From Astrocystis sublimbata (Eukaryota; Ascomycota; Sordariomycetes; Xylariales; Xylariaceae): DNA of 64,000 nucleotides. Below are positions 13,334 through 23,828 of the stretch, piece by piece. Both the position numbers and the translations under genes were made by a program. The first letter of the stretch is position 1. Every line of letters begins with the position of its first letter. The stretch lies in assembly GCA_022453515.1 (NCBI GenBank), contig JAJNNY010000020.1, positions 310,001 to 374,000 of the forward strand, in the 5' to 3' direction. The notes under the pieces were generated by a model that had not been told where the DNA came from, searched no databases, and worked only from the letters and a program-made list of their open reading frames with translations.

Positions 13334-16174
13334 ATGGCTTCAACACAGACATACCCGATACGCTCGAGCGCCAACCAGTCCTTCACCAACGGCTCTTCTG
13401 GCTCGGGTCCCGGCGCTGCACCACACGGTCACAAGCATCGCACATCCCTCTCCTCCATTCCCTCGTCGCGATCCAATTCCGGCTCCGGTATCTCGCCGCC
13501 CCCGCGGCCTCTGCGCTCTCCCCACGCCGCCAATACAGACCTCAACCGCACCTCCAACCCGAGCTCCAAGTCCAAGTCCAACACCTCGTCCCTCGTCAGC
13601 CAGACCCTGGTCTCGGACGACTCGTCCGTCTCCATCACTGCCAGGACCCATCCCATGTCCCAATCACCCAGAAAGCTCCGATCCCAGTACCCGCGAGAGT
13701 CCTCCGAGAACCATGTCGAGTACATCCTCGTCGCCTCCTTCGACATCGACCGCGGTCCCGTCATGGAGCACCAGTTCCCCGTCGCTATCACCGGTGATGA
13801 GCACATGCTGGCCGAGCTGATGTTGCCCGATCAGGCCCATGCCCGGAACCAAGACTGGACCATTTTCTTTTTGCATAAAGATCAAAATCAAGAGGAAGAG
13901 GAACAGGAGGAGAGACAGAAAGATGCCAGGCGGCGGCGTAGGAAAAGAAGGCGAGACAGGGAGGCTGGGATTCTAAGCGACGGCGAGAATGCGACCGACG
14001 ACGAGAATGATGGCCAAGGAGACGACGACTTTGACAATGAAGATGAAGATGATGATGACGACTGGGACGATAATGACTCCACAGACTCTGAGCCAGATGG
14101 AGGGGAAGGCCCGCCTTTAATCTACGTTTTGAATCTGGTGTATACAAAATACGACAAGACGGTAAAGCGAGGGGCCGTGGTCAAGGCCATGGCCATATGC
14201 ACCCGCCACCCCTTCCTGCATATCTACAAGGTCTGTCCTTACCCGCCGCTCCTGCACGATACCGTCTGTATTAGCCAATGCTAACCAAATCACCAGCCCC
14301 TCCTTCTACTCGCCCTCGAGGAATACTTCAAGTCGCCCGTGCTCGAAACATTATCCATGCTCTACAATGCCGTCAACGAGATGGATCTCTCCCTCATGCC
14401 CAAGCTCAGCCTGCTGGAGAAACACCTCCTGCAAGCCAGCGACAACAAGGACTTGTTTGTCGAGAAGTTCGAGCGCATGGTGCAGAAGCGCATCGCCGAA
14501 GACGGCGCCGCCCACGTCGGCGAACCTTTCGACGCGAGCAAGAGCCCGCCCAAGCGCATGGGCATCTCCCGCGCCGGCACCAAGGCCTACCTCGAGAACC
14601 AGACCGGCTACTCCGTCCCGCGCGACACCCACGAGTTCGAGAGCAAGATCATGTACAAGGGCATCCCCATTCCTGTCAAGGTCCCCACCGCCACCATGCC
14701 CGAGAACGTGGGCGATTTCTCGCTCGTGAAACTCATCCAGAACTTCTCCGAGCCCCACGCCAAGTCGATGCAGCCGTTTACCCTGCATCCGCATCTCACG
14801 ACCAATGGCCCCGGCACCCATCCCATCATGGTGCTCACCAACGCCCTTCTCACGCAGAAGCGGATTATTTTTCTAGGACATAATATGCCCTCGGGAGAGG
14901 TGGCCGAGGCTGTGCTAGCGGCGTGTGCGCTCGCATCAGGGGGTCTGTTGCGCGGCTTCACGCGCTTCGCATTCCCCTACACCGATCTCAGCAAGATCGA
15001 CGATCTGCTCAAAGTGCCCGGTTTCATCGCCGGCGTAACGAATCCAACGTTCGAGATGCACCCGGAATGGTGGGACTTGTTGTGCGATCTGCCCAGCGGC
15101 CGGATGAAGATTTCAAGCAGCATCGAGCAGGCGCCGATAACGGAGGGCTTGGTATATTTCCAGCAACAGCATCCGTCCTATGCCAACATGGTCGGCGGGT
15201 CCAGCACGGCCACGGACTTGACAGGAGATGTGCTCTTCATGAATGACATTCTCAAGAGCATAGCCGCGCGCCACGGCGAAAGAGTCATAAGAGCCAAGTG
15301 GCGCGACTGGGTCCTCCGGTTCACGCGCATATCCGCCGCTTTCGAAGAGAGCGTGTATGGCGCTAGCGCGCTGTATGTCAAAGGCGGGGAAGGCGATGCG
15401 CAGAACGAAAAGGAGAAGATTGAGAAGATTGTGGGGGGCCATGGTTTTGTTTGGGCCGATGACGCTGCGAAGCAGAAGGAGTTGGCGGGGAATGTGTATA
15501 GGATCGAGGGCTGGAGGAATACGCGGAGTTATTACAGTTTCATCCAGGTAAGGGGGTGCTCTCCCATTGTCGGCGTTTCCCTCCCCTCACTTTATATCGC
15601 ACTGCACTGCACTGATCCTTCATTTCCTGTATTCTTCGATTCATTGTCCATTCTGAAACTGGTCGACTGGTTATGGTTACTAATTGTTTCACAGGACCTC
15701 GCCCAGATATACACCCTCCGCCCCCTCAAATGCCTCGACCTGCACCACATGCACGACCGCCTGCGCACGCAGCGGCTGTCGGCGGCGCAGTCGCGCGAGG
15801 TCTATCTGTCTTTCACCAAGCACGTGTGGTCGTACGACGAGATATGTCTCCTGCTCACAGTCGCCCCCGAATCGCATGCGGGATTATTCTATCTAGCCCT
15901 AGGTCTTTTTCATAAAGATAAAGATGTGAGAACCAATACTGCGGAATTGTTGGAGAGAATCGCGGAACATGAGGCGGGTCAGCATTGGTGGAAGGGCATG
16001 AGTCGCTATCAGAATCTTGCGTGGCATCGTATTAGGCGGGAGGGATTGGATGCTGCGGAGGGCAGGGTTGGGGGGAGTGGGTTGAATTATGGGGGGAGGG
16101 ATAGTGGTGGTGGTGGTAGGGATGGGAGGGAGGGGAGTGGAGAGGGGGGGGAGGGGTTGAAGAGGAGGAGTTGA
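13334..16174 (+). CDS. AFI1: Afi1/MesA-like DENN protein (Arf3 docking + SPA domain)
   Basis: Three exons, 13334-14230, 14297-15547 and 15695-16174, encode 875 residues. The N-terminus is Ser/Pro-rich. From about residue 125 the phrase [22 protein letters not shown] opens the Afi1 Arf3-docking/uDENN region, interrupted by a very basic then very acidic insert (about 190-255). The SPA/cDENN part follows ([14 protein letters not shown]; later [18 protein letters not shown]). In yeast Afi1 links the Arf3 GTPase to cell polarity, and MesA of Aspergillus stabilises the hyphal polarity axis; the same cytoplasmic/cortical role is expected here. The start ATG has a good context (accgccATGg). The second intron (147 bp) is a multiple of three without stops, so its retention would not break the frame; the GTAAGG donor and TACTAAT branch point argue that it is spliced. 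The C-tail is a glycine-rich low-complexity run. Confidence 0.88.
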
Positions 16175-17444
16175 GGAGTTGAGAGGTGAGGATGGAATTG
16201 AGGTGGAGAGGAAGAGTTGAGGGATGAGGGATCTTGAAGCGGCATTGCGTTTTGTTGTTGTTGTTGCATATGAGGCATGAGATGGATGATGGATGATGGG
16301 TTTTATGATTTGTTATACTGGACTTGACTTGACTGGACTTGTTTTAGTTACTTACTGATATCCCCCTTTGAACGTTTTGGTCAAATTTGGGCATGGGATT
16401 GGGAGATTTGGTGTTTGGTCAGGAAGTTAGGACTTTTTTTCATGCAGTTGTTTGATTCTTGTTATTGTTGTTATAGTGGTTGTTGTTGGTACTGTTGTTG
16501 GTACAAGGTTGCGATGTTGTTGGGATGTTGACGGGATGTTGTTGGGATGTTGACGGGATGTTGTTGGGATTGTTGTTGGGATTGTTGAATATATTGCATT
16601 ATTTGCATCACTGCGTCTGCGTCGTGATAAGTGTATCGCCACAAGTGCATCGTTATAGATCATTGATGCTATGCTGGTCTAAAAGTAAGCGGGCAGGCAA
16701 CTGTGCTTATTATCTCTGGTTTTAAACAAGCTTTACCTCGAACAGACTTAGTATTGCTGTTGGTTTTGGGGGGAGGTTGAAGTCGAGGTCGCCGGTTTAG
16801 GATATGGGGTTTATGATGAAGAGTCCGCTTCTGGGTTTGATTGCGATTGGACATCCACTATTGAGCATTGCACAAAGACGTCGTGGCTTTAAAGCACCTG
16901 CAATCTCATACTAAGCATGCATGATGCTAGGCTATTATCTGACAGTCATGCCTAATGGTCATGATCATAGTCATGGCAGTTAAACCGATTGCATCGTCCT
17001 ATGCTGATACTTTTACATACGGGTTGTAACTTTCTCATGGGCAAATCAACTACCTAGGTAGACTAAGATATTCACTTGAGATGATCTTGGTAGAGTTCAG
17101 GTTTGAGATGTCGTATGTTTTTTGTGTTATCATTGCGCTGAATAGCTCTCAATCTACCTACGCAGGGCTATCTAGGGTACGCAAATTGGTAATACACCTG
17201 ATCAGACAAGTTATTGTTAGATCACGCTCGCTTTTGAATCGATTGCTTCATACGCATCGAGTCTTATCCCACTGATTGAAACAAATTCCAATGTGTGACG
17301 GCAAGGGGTGTGATAAAACGTGGAAGGGCGACAAGTCGAGGTCAATCTGATTGGCCGATTACGAAAAGGTGTCTTTCTTACCTAGCGACCGACTGCGAGT
17401 TGATTTGAGACCTATCTTCATAGCAACGACCGTGCCATTGGTTG
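16175..17444. other. Intergenic region with a GTT-rich minisatellite
   Basis: Downstream of the Afi1 gene lie GTT/GGGAT-rich simple repeats (16250-16590). A perfect palindrome CTACCTAGGTAG lies at 17050-17061. No coding region is supported. Confidence 0.5.
16516..16570. repeat. 22-bp minisatellite, about 2.5 copies
   Basis: The unit gttgttgggatgttgacggg+at is present twice without change (16516-16537, 16538-16559) and once partially (16560-16570). It sits in a wider GTT-rich tract. Confidence 0.85.
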
Positions 17445-18505
17445 CTACAAGAGGTACTTGGCCGCGTGCTCGACGTGGTCTTCGGCGAATGACGAGATGA
17501 AGAAGTACGAGTGGTCGTATTTCTGACAAACAATTACCTCATATTAGTAAAATTTCCACGGAGAGAGTGAGTGGGTGCGAAAACAGAGGTCGGGAGAAAC
17601 GAGAGAGATCCAAAGCCAAGCAAAAAAAAAAACGAGAAGAAGGAAAGAAACAAGGTAGGAAGGAAAGAAAGAAAGCTCACCTCCTGATACCGCACCGTCA
17701 CGCCACTAACGCCCGCCTCCTTAACCGCAGCCTCGAAGTTCTCCGGCAGCAGCTGACCCTGCTTATAGAAATTATCCCCAGTGCCCACATCAATCAGAGC
17801 CTTCAGATCCTTCCCCTTCCACTCCCCACCCTTGACCAGCTCCGTCGCATCATGCTTCTTCCACCCCTCCTTATCCTCTCCCAGATACCCCTTAAAAGCC
17901 TTCTCGCCCCAAGGACATTTCGTCGGGTTGCAGATCGGCGCAAACGCCGACACGGACTTGAACAGGCCTGGGTTCTTCATGTACAGCGTCAGCGCGCCGT
18001 GGCCGCCCATGCTGTGGCCCGTGATGCTGACGCGCGACTTGTCCAGCTTCTCAGCTAAGTTAAAACCGAGATCTGCGGGAGATTTCTTCGCGTCGAATAG
18101 AGAGGACAGGAGTTCTGTGGTGATGTAGCGCTCCATGTTGTAGTGCCCCTTCCACGCTTCCGTGGTTGCGTCGATGTAGAAGCCTGCGCCGCTCCCGAAG
18201 TCGTACGCCTCGTCTTCGCCTGCGATGCCGGCGCCGCGGGGGGACGTGTCGGGGTATACGATGGCCATCCCTTTCTTGGAGGCGGTTGCGTGCAAGAACC
18301 CTTTTTCGGAACAGTTGTCGGGTGTGCAGGTTAGGCCGGAGAGGTACAGGAGGACGGGCGCCGGGGACGAGGAGGAGGAGGCCGGCGGCAGGTAGATGGA
18401 TACGGCCATCGGGGTTGAGGTGCTGGTTGATGCGTGCGAGAGCTTGAGGAGCTCGCCGCCGAAGGTGGCGATTCGCGATTTTAGTTCGAAGGCCATTTTG
18501 AGCAT
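17445..18505 (-). CDS. S-formylglutathione hydrolase (esterase D family)
   Basis: Two exons on the minus strand, 18505-17681 and 17522-17445, with a 158-bp intron, give 300 residues, the usual family length or slightly longer. The nucleophile motif GHSMGG (Ser165), Asp244 in GTGDNF and His279 in YDHSYFF form the catalytic triad. The phrase SGLTCTPDNCSEKGF is diagnostic for the family. The enzyme hydrolyses S-formylglutathione to formate and glutathione in cytosolic formaldehyde detoxification. The C-terminal His lies in the short second exon, so an unspliced reading would lose the active site. A second in-frame ATG, three codons downstream, is an equally good start. The neighbours are unrelated. 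Confidence 0.95.
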
Positions 18506-20220
18506 GTAGGTGTGGGGGGTGGGTGTGAGGTTCTCTTCTTCTTCTCGCGGTTGGCTGTGTTTATTGCGTCCTTTGTTATCGTGGGTTGAAGGTGATTTGG
18601 ATTAAGAGGGGATTCGGTGTTGACGTGGGATGTATAAGCGTAGGTGTAAGTGAAAGTGGAGGGTGTAAATAGATGGCGGGGTGCAGGAGCTTTAATCGTC
18701 ACGCTGCGATGACTTATAAGAGGGGTTCTAGTAGCTGGAACGGTTGCACAGACCCGGCCTCGCTTTCGATACTACTATGACAAGTCGGTATCATGTACCG
18801 GTCCACCGGTTGATCTATCTATTATACATATCTATATCCATATCCAACCAGCTCCATTTGACGATCGTGGGCTGGCTTGCTGCGGCCGGAGGTGCATCGG
18901 GATGCGGGACGCTTGCGCTCAGCTCCTGGGCTAGACTATCGCGACTAATTATTACTCTCTTATTCTTCACAATTCATTTCCCTCTGCGATTCGGCCATTT
19001 GAGGGCTTGACACTGTATTATAGGAAGTTATCAGCTAAAACTAATTCTTATTTGTTCTCAGATCACAATGCATACTACCTACAAAAGGACGAAGATAATA
19101 CCAATTGTTCTGGAGAAAGCTGCCCGCATCTACCCCTCCGGCAATCTACGCTGAGCAGCTAGGTGGTGGATTGATTCCCCACACGGCCAAGGGCCCGGGC
19201 GCGTCATAAGGCGAACGAACCCCAAAACATCTCCGAATCCCGAGCTTGAGCTCTAGCCTGTGGCTTCGTTGTGGCTTTAGCTCTGTGGCTGTGAGAGGGG
19301 AGGTTAGTATTCAGCCAGTTTCCCTTATGAAGTTCTTGATCCGAAATCTACCTATCTTTGTAACAACATCAAGAAAAACCGCGAGACCCCCTCGTTGGTT
19401 TGACCTGACAAGGATCTATAAGAGAAATTTGATAAATCCCAATATGGGCCAGAATCAAGCTGCCGATTGGGGTCCCGGTCTTCAAAGTTGAGAGCCCAGG
19501 ATGATTCCACGCCAATCGGTAATCACGCTACGCTTTGGTCTCCTAGTGCTCGCATCGTCAATAATATTGCCATAACTGCCTGTCTGCCATGCGTGCTATG
19601 CTTTCAATTCCGAGCACTTTCTACTGCAAATCATATAAAAAGGTTACAGTATCAATCTGCATGCGCCTCTTTACTCCGCATTCATCTTTATGTTCTTCAA
19701 TGCGCACTTTGTATCGGCCGAATGAGGTTATTGATTCCAAGCGACTCACATCACTCGTTCACGATGCGCGTGTTCTACTGGTAAGACCTGACAGCTGAGC
19801 ATTTTAGGTGTATAGCACTTCCCCTTTTTAAGATATGAGAGGGTCTCTTGTCGTTGCATCACAATTCTACCAGATACATCTGACATTATTTTCCATCTTT
19901 GCCCTTCTTTTTTTTTTTTTTTTTGCGTGGGCTGGGGCCTACAGCGCTTGTAGTTCAACCCGGCGACACATAATGTTGCAGTTCCCCAACTGTGGGATGC
20001 TTGGCACGATACTCGATACTTTCCTCTGGTACAAAATCATACGACCTCGATTGTTGGTTCGCAAGGCTTGGCCCCGTCTGCAGTGTTATAACAACCATTT
20101 CCTACGAACGGGTTTTCTACTACAGTGTCCTGCGCCGCGTTTTATTAGAATTGTTACTTCTTTTACTCGCAGAAGAAACTTATCAGGTTTAGCTATCTGC
20201 TACGCGATATATCTGGTGCT
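18506..20220. other. Intergenic region, no supported gene
   Basis: AT-rich to mixed sequence with a poly-T tract at about 19908-19924. Open frames up to 150 codons overlap in different frames and contain no recognisable motif. Confidence 0.45.
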
Positions 20221-21414
20221 ATGGCGGGCCATACCAAGCGCTGCTCGCTCAATGAGCTACCGGTTGAGCTTGTTGTTCATGTCATGAAAGAATTGCCTAG
20301 CCTTTCGGCGCTCTGGGGCTTCATCAATGCCAACGCCCGCTTCGCCGCAATCTTCCGCGATCATGCAATCCAAATCACCGAGGCTGTTTTGCAACACACT
20401 GTTCCCGGTCAGACGAGAACCTTTCTACGCGGCGTAATCCATCTCCATTCGTCGTTATACCCGCCGAATCTGGACGCCGCCAGACCTTTCAGAGGTGGGC
20501 TTTCGGACGACTTCGGCTCCGCGCTCGTCACTTCGCCGGAAATTTGCAGGCGCTTCGTTCTGCTGGCACACAGAATCCACAATCTCGCCCATGAGTGTAT
20601 CGACCACTATATTCAACGCAGCCTAGGGATGAATCCTCGTGAACTCGACGACCCTACATTCATAAGCTTTGAGTGTACCTTCCCCCCAGAGCGTCGTCGA
20701 ACACCACCCAAGGGAAGGCTCTATCAGCCGAAGGATTCCGGGCCTCCCTCATGGGCAGAAGAGCAGCTTGTGATCTTGAATCTATGGAAGCTGCAATATT
20801 ACGACGGAATCAGACTAGCTCATACTGATGGCCGCCTGGGCTGGTCCGCAGCAGACCAGCAAGATTTTCTATCGATGACCGTTCTCGAATTCTTTCACCT
20901 TGGAAGTTGCGCCCGAGAGCAGCTCCTCACAGTTCTCGCTTACGTTCAGAAAGTCGAATATCCCGAGCGGGAAACATCGAGTCGACTCTGTCTAGCACAC
21001 CCACCTGCGCACAACCGCTTTGATCTGGGGTGTTCACCCGAGCCCTCTGAGCCCATGAGGGATCTGAAGGGGCGGGAAATACGTGGCCTCGAGTTCAAGC
21101 CAGATACTTGGTGGTTTGCCAACCTCATGTTCACGAATCTGAAGTATTCACCCTTGTTTCGTCTCAGTTTCTCGCACTTTCGAAAATTCGGCTTCGCTAT
21201 TTGGGAGAATAGGCGCATGATTGATCTGGGCCTGCTCCCAACTAAAAGAGAATTCCCCTACACCCCGTGGTATTTCAAGTGGCGAAGTATCCTATGCGAT
21301 GAGGAGTGCGTCCCTACTCCTGAGAAAAGGCTTTGGCTTGCTCAGCACTATCCATCAATTCGAGATCTGGAGTTGAGGGAACTACACTTATCGAACGAAG
21401 ATGTTCAATTGTAA
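20221..21414 (+). CDS. F-box-like hypothetical protein
   Basis: A single exon encodes 397 residues. The N-terminus (CSLNELPVELVVHVMKELPSLSALWGF, here shortened to LNELPVELVVHVMKELPS) matches the Leu-Pro-x-Glu-Leu pattern of fungal F-box domains, which bind Skp1 in SCF ubiquitin ligases. The remainder is an alpha-helical, Trp/His-rich region typical of lineage-specific fungal F-box proteins, with no LRR or WD repeats seen. The target is unknown. The stop codon is followed after one base by overlapping TACCTAGGTA palindromes. The gene is convergent with the next one, with 65 bp between the stops. Confidence 0.75.
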   Translation: MAGHTKRCSLNELPVELVVHVMKELPSLSALWGFINANARFAAIFRDHAIQITEAVLQHTVPGQTRTFLRGVIHLHSSLYPPNLDAARPFRGGLSDDFGSALVTSPEICRRFVLLAHRIHNLAHECIDHYIQRSLGMNPRELDDPTFISFECTFPPERRRTPPKGRLYQPKDSGPPSWAEEQLVILNLWKLQYYDGIRLAHTDGRLGWSAADQQDFLSMTVLEFFHLGSCAREQLLTVLAYVQKVEYPERETSSRLCLAHPPAHNRFDLGCSPEPSEPMRDLKGREIRGLEFKPDTWWFANLMFTNLKYSPLFRLSFSHFRKFGFAIWENRRMIDLGLLPTKREFPYTPWYFKWRSILCDEECVPTPEKRLWLAQHYPSIRDLELRELHLSNEDVQL

Positions 21415-21429
21415 CTAGGTACCTAGGTA
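21415..21429. repeat. Overlapping palindromes CTAGGTACCTAG / TACCTAGGTA
   Basis: CTAGGTACCTAG (21415-21426) and TACCTAGGTA (21420-21429) are perfect palindromes just after the stop of the F-box-like gene. Related palindromes occur at 17050, 27958 and 30598. Confidence 0.8.
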
Positions 21430-21479
21430 ATTACACAACTAATATGTCCGTCTATGCGCCGCCTTAACTAAATATATAT

Positions 21480-22273
21480 CTAACTAGCTACATCATCGAT
21501 ATAAAGCAAAATATTTGGTGACATTCCATACAAATCGTGAATCGTGCTTGAAATTGGCCACGGCTTCTCTGAGTCCCAAATCCGAATTTTAGCGACAGTC
21601 TTGTGCCCGAAGATGTTCCTATGCTGGGCCAGCATGTAAGCGGGAGCGGCGCCATGATAAGTGCCGAGAAGGCCCCAAAAGACATGCGCAAGGGCATTGG
21701 TGCCATCTTCATTGATAGTAACGTCAAAGCCAGGCCAAGTCGGCAAGGCGACCTGTCCCGCATCCCGCAAAGCATTGTAAATGCACATCCGCGTGTTCCA
21801 GTTGGCAATATGGGCTCGGACGACATAGTTTAGCCTCTGGCCATCAGCATCGTTTTGCCATTGCAGTGCCACCACATCTGACCACTTTTGCAGTGGTGGA
21901 AGGACCGCCACTGGCACCGTTGACTCCGCAGGCGACAGATTGATAAATGCGATAATGTATCCCTTGAGAACATTGTTTGTGTTTTGATAGACGCCAACGG
22001 TCCCCTGGTAGTAAATTAGTTTATGATACATCCGTACTTCGAGGAGCGGCTTCTCACCTCGTTTGGGTTGCCATCCGCGTCCTGGCCCCAATCATCATGT
22101 ATGTGTCCCCAATTCAGCTCGCTCTCGGTATCAAATCCGAATTCCTCGTACAGTGGCGCAATCTTGCTTCGTTCTGCCTCCAATGCCGATGGAGTGTTGG
22201 GGACGGTTATCCACCCGTATCGTTCTAGGTCTTCAAAGTTAAACTCGCTCTGCCGTACTTCCTCGTTGTTCAT
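21480..22273 (-). CDS. Hypothetical protein, function unknown
   Basis: Two exons, 22273-22058 and 22004-21480, joined by a 53-bp intron (GTGAGA donor, CTAAT branch, CAG acceptor), give 246 residues. I do not recognise the family. The protein is soluble, without signal peptide or membrane segment, and rich in Trp and Asn (NWGHIHDDWG; PTWPGFDVTINEDGTNALAHVFWGLL shortened). An upstream non-coding exon is possible, since CTAAC...CAG signals precede the start. It faces the F-box-like gene tail to tail. Confidence 0.6.
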
Positions 22274-23828
22274 AAGGCACCAAAGCACTGATACACGAAC
22301 ATTGGTTAGTTTGAGCTTCTTGATTAACAAGTAGTGCTATTCTTCGCACTGTGGGCTCTTACTATATGACCTAGTCAACACACGAACCCTCAAATGGTCA
22401 GGATATGGCCTGAAAACGGGATCAGCATGAATTCCGAGGAAATAAATACATAATATTCCGTGAAATTCGCAACAAGGGGTTTCCGACAATAGGAACAATA
22501 ACAACAATAACAACACGAAGTTCCAGAAATATCAGAACACCGGGCCGGCATGCCGAAGGGATAGAAAGGTCTAGCCCATCGCTTAAAAATTTTTGATCCT
22601 GCCTCTCTCGCGAAATGCATGCTCGTTGATCTGATGATTAGAGATATGGGTATGTCATCAATAACAGTAATAAATAACTCATAAATTTTACGAGGTGTTG
22701 AAGCGACAAAGGCCAAGATAACAGTTACCAGATACTGACTGAGCATGGTTCTTACAGTCCTCGATGTGATTACCAACATGCAAATTTCTTCACGAGCAAG
22801 CGAGGCTAACAATAGGATATGCATTTGTACCATGCTCAGTGCGGCTCAGCGACAGTCTAACCATTGGGAAAATGGTAAAGTCTCGGTCAGAAAACCAAGA
22901 AATATTTTATATCTATGATGATCCTGCGTTTGCGCGTAGTCTGTGCATCATGCTCCTCAGTGGCATTATTTACCGTGTATGGAAAATATCAGAAAGAGCA
23001 ACATACTGCGGCTTACTCCGCGTCAGGCATACACATGATCCAAGTACGGGAGCGCAGGTATCCAACACCAAGACTAATGGCCTTGATCCAAAGAAGAGTT
23101 TATCTCGACGAGGGTGATGGCGAAGGAGATTTACGTAATACAGTTGGCAAGCTATAGCTATCTAAGCAAGCAGCTGTGTTAAAGAGACAACGAAGGAATA
23201 CTAACAGTTACCATTGTTGTTGCTATCCACTTTCCTAGGTACACCTGACCAACAACACCAACAGCCAAGCTATGGAATGCAAGTTGGTCTTACGTTAAAG
23301 AAGGCATCCTAGTGATTCAAGTATAGGCCTAGCCAATCGCAGGATACAGCCCTAGCTTATACCATATTTTTATGTTAAATAGGATTCGAATGGCGGTGAG
23401 ATCATGAAGTTCTCGTTTAGAGCCCCTGGCTTTCGCTCGGATACGGCAACATGATCAATTTTACTGCTTTAATTTTAATGCAATGCAGTTGGTTGTCACT
23501 GAGCAAAGGTCATCTCTTATGTGAGGCTCAGTGCCAGGGGCAGCGTACTGCAACAAGATTTATCAATCCTAAGCTTATTGTAGCAAACAAGGTAAGTCTA
23601 GGCGGAACTTACCAAGGTGAGGAAGAGTCTTGACGCCAAGCCTAACTGCATTGTGTACCACATTCATCTATGTACTGCCTATCATAGAAACTCAGCATAC
23701 TGTCGTCTATGATATAAAACACGACGTCTATCGCCATAAATGCCCAGAAATGCCATGCAGTTGTGAACTTAGATCGCCATAGCAGACTGCGTCATTCATC
23801 ACTAATCAGTGTGCTGTACCGTGTTGAT
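22274..23828. other. AT-rich intergenic region
   Basis: Contains a GTT/ATT microsatellite near 22490-22515 and short frames only. A 147-codon minus-strand frame (22390-22833) is built partly on that microsatellite and is not called. The 3' part should contain the chitinase promoter. Confidence 0.45.

Noticed and set aside
22390..22833. 147-codon minus-strand frame with hydrophobic start
   Set aside because: Its Cys/Tyr repeats come from a GTT/ATT microsatellite; AT-rich surround, no motif.
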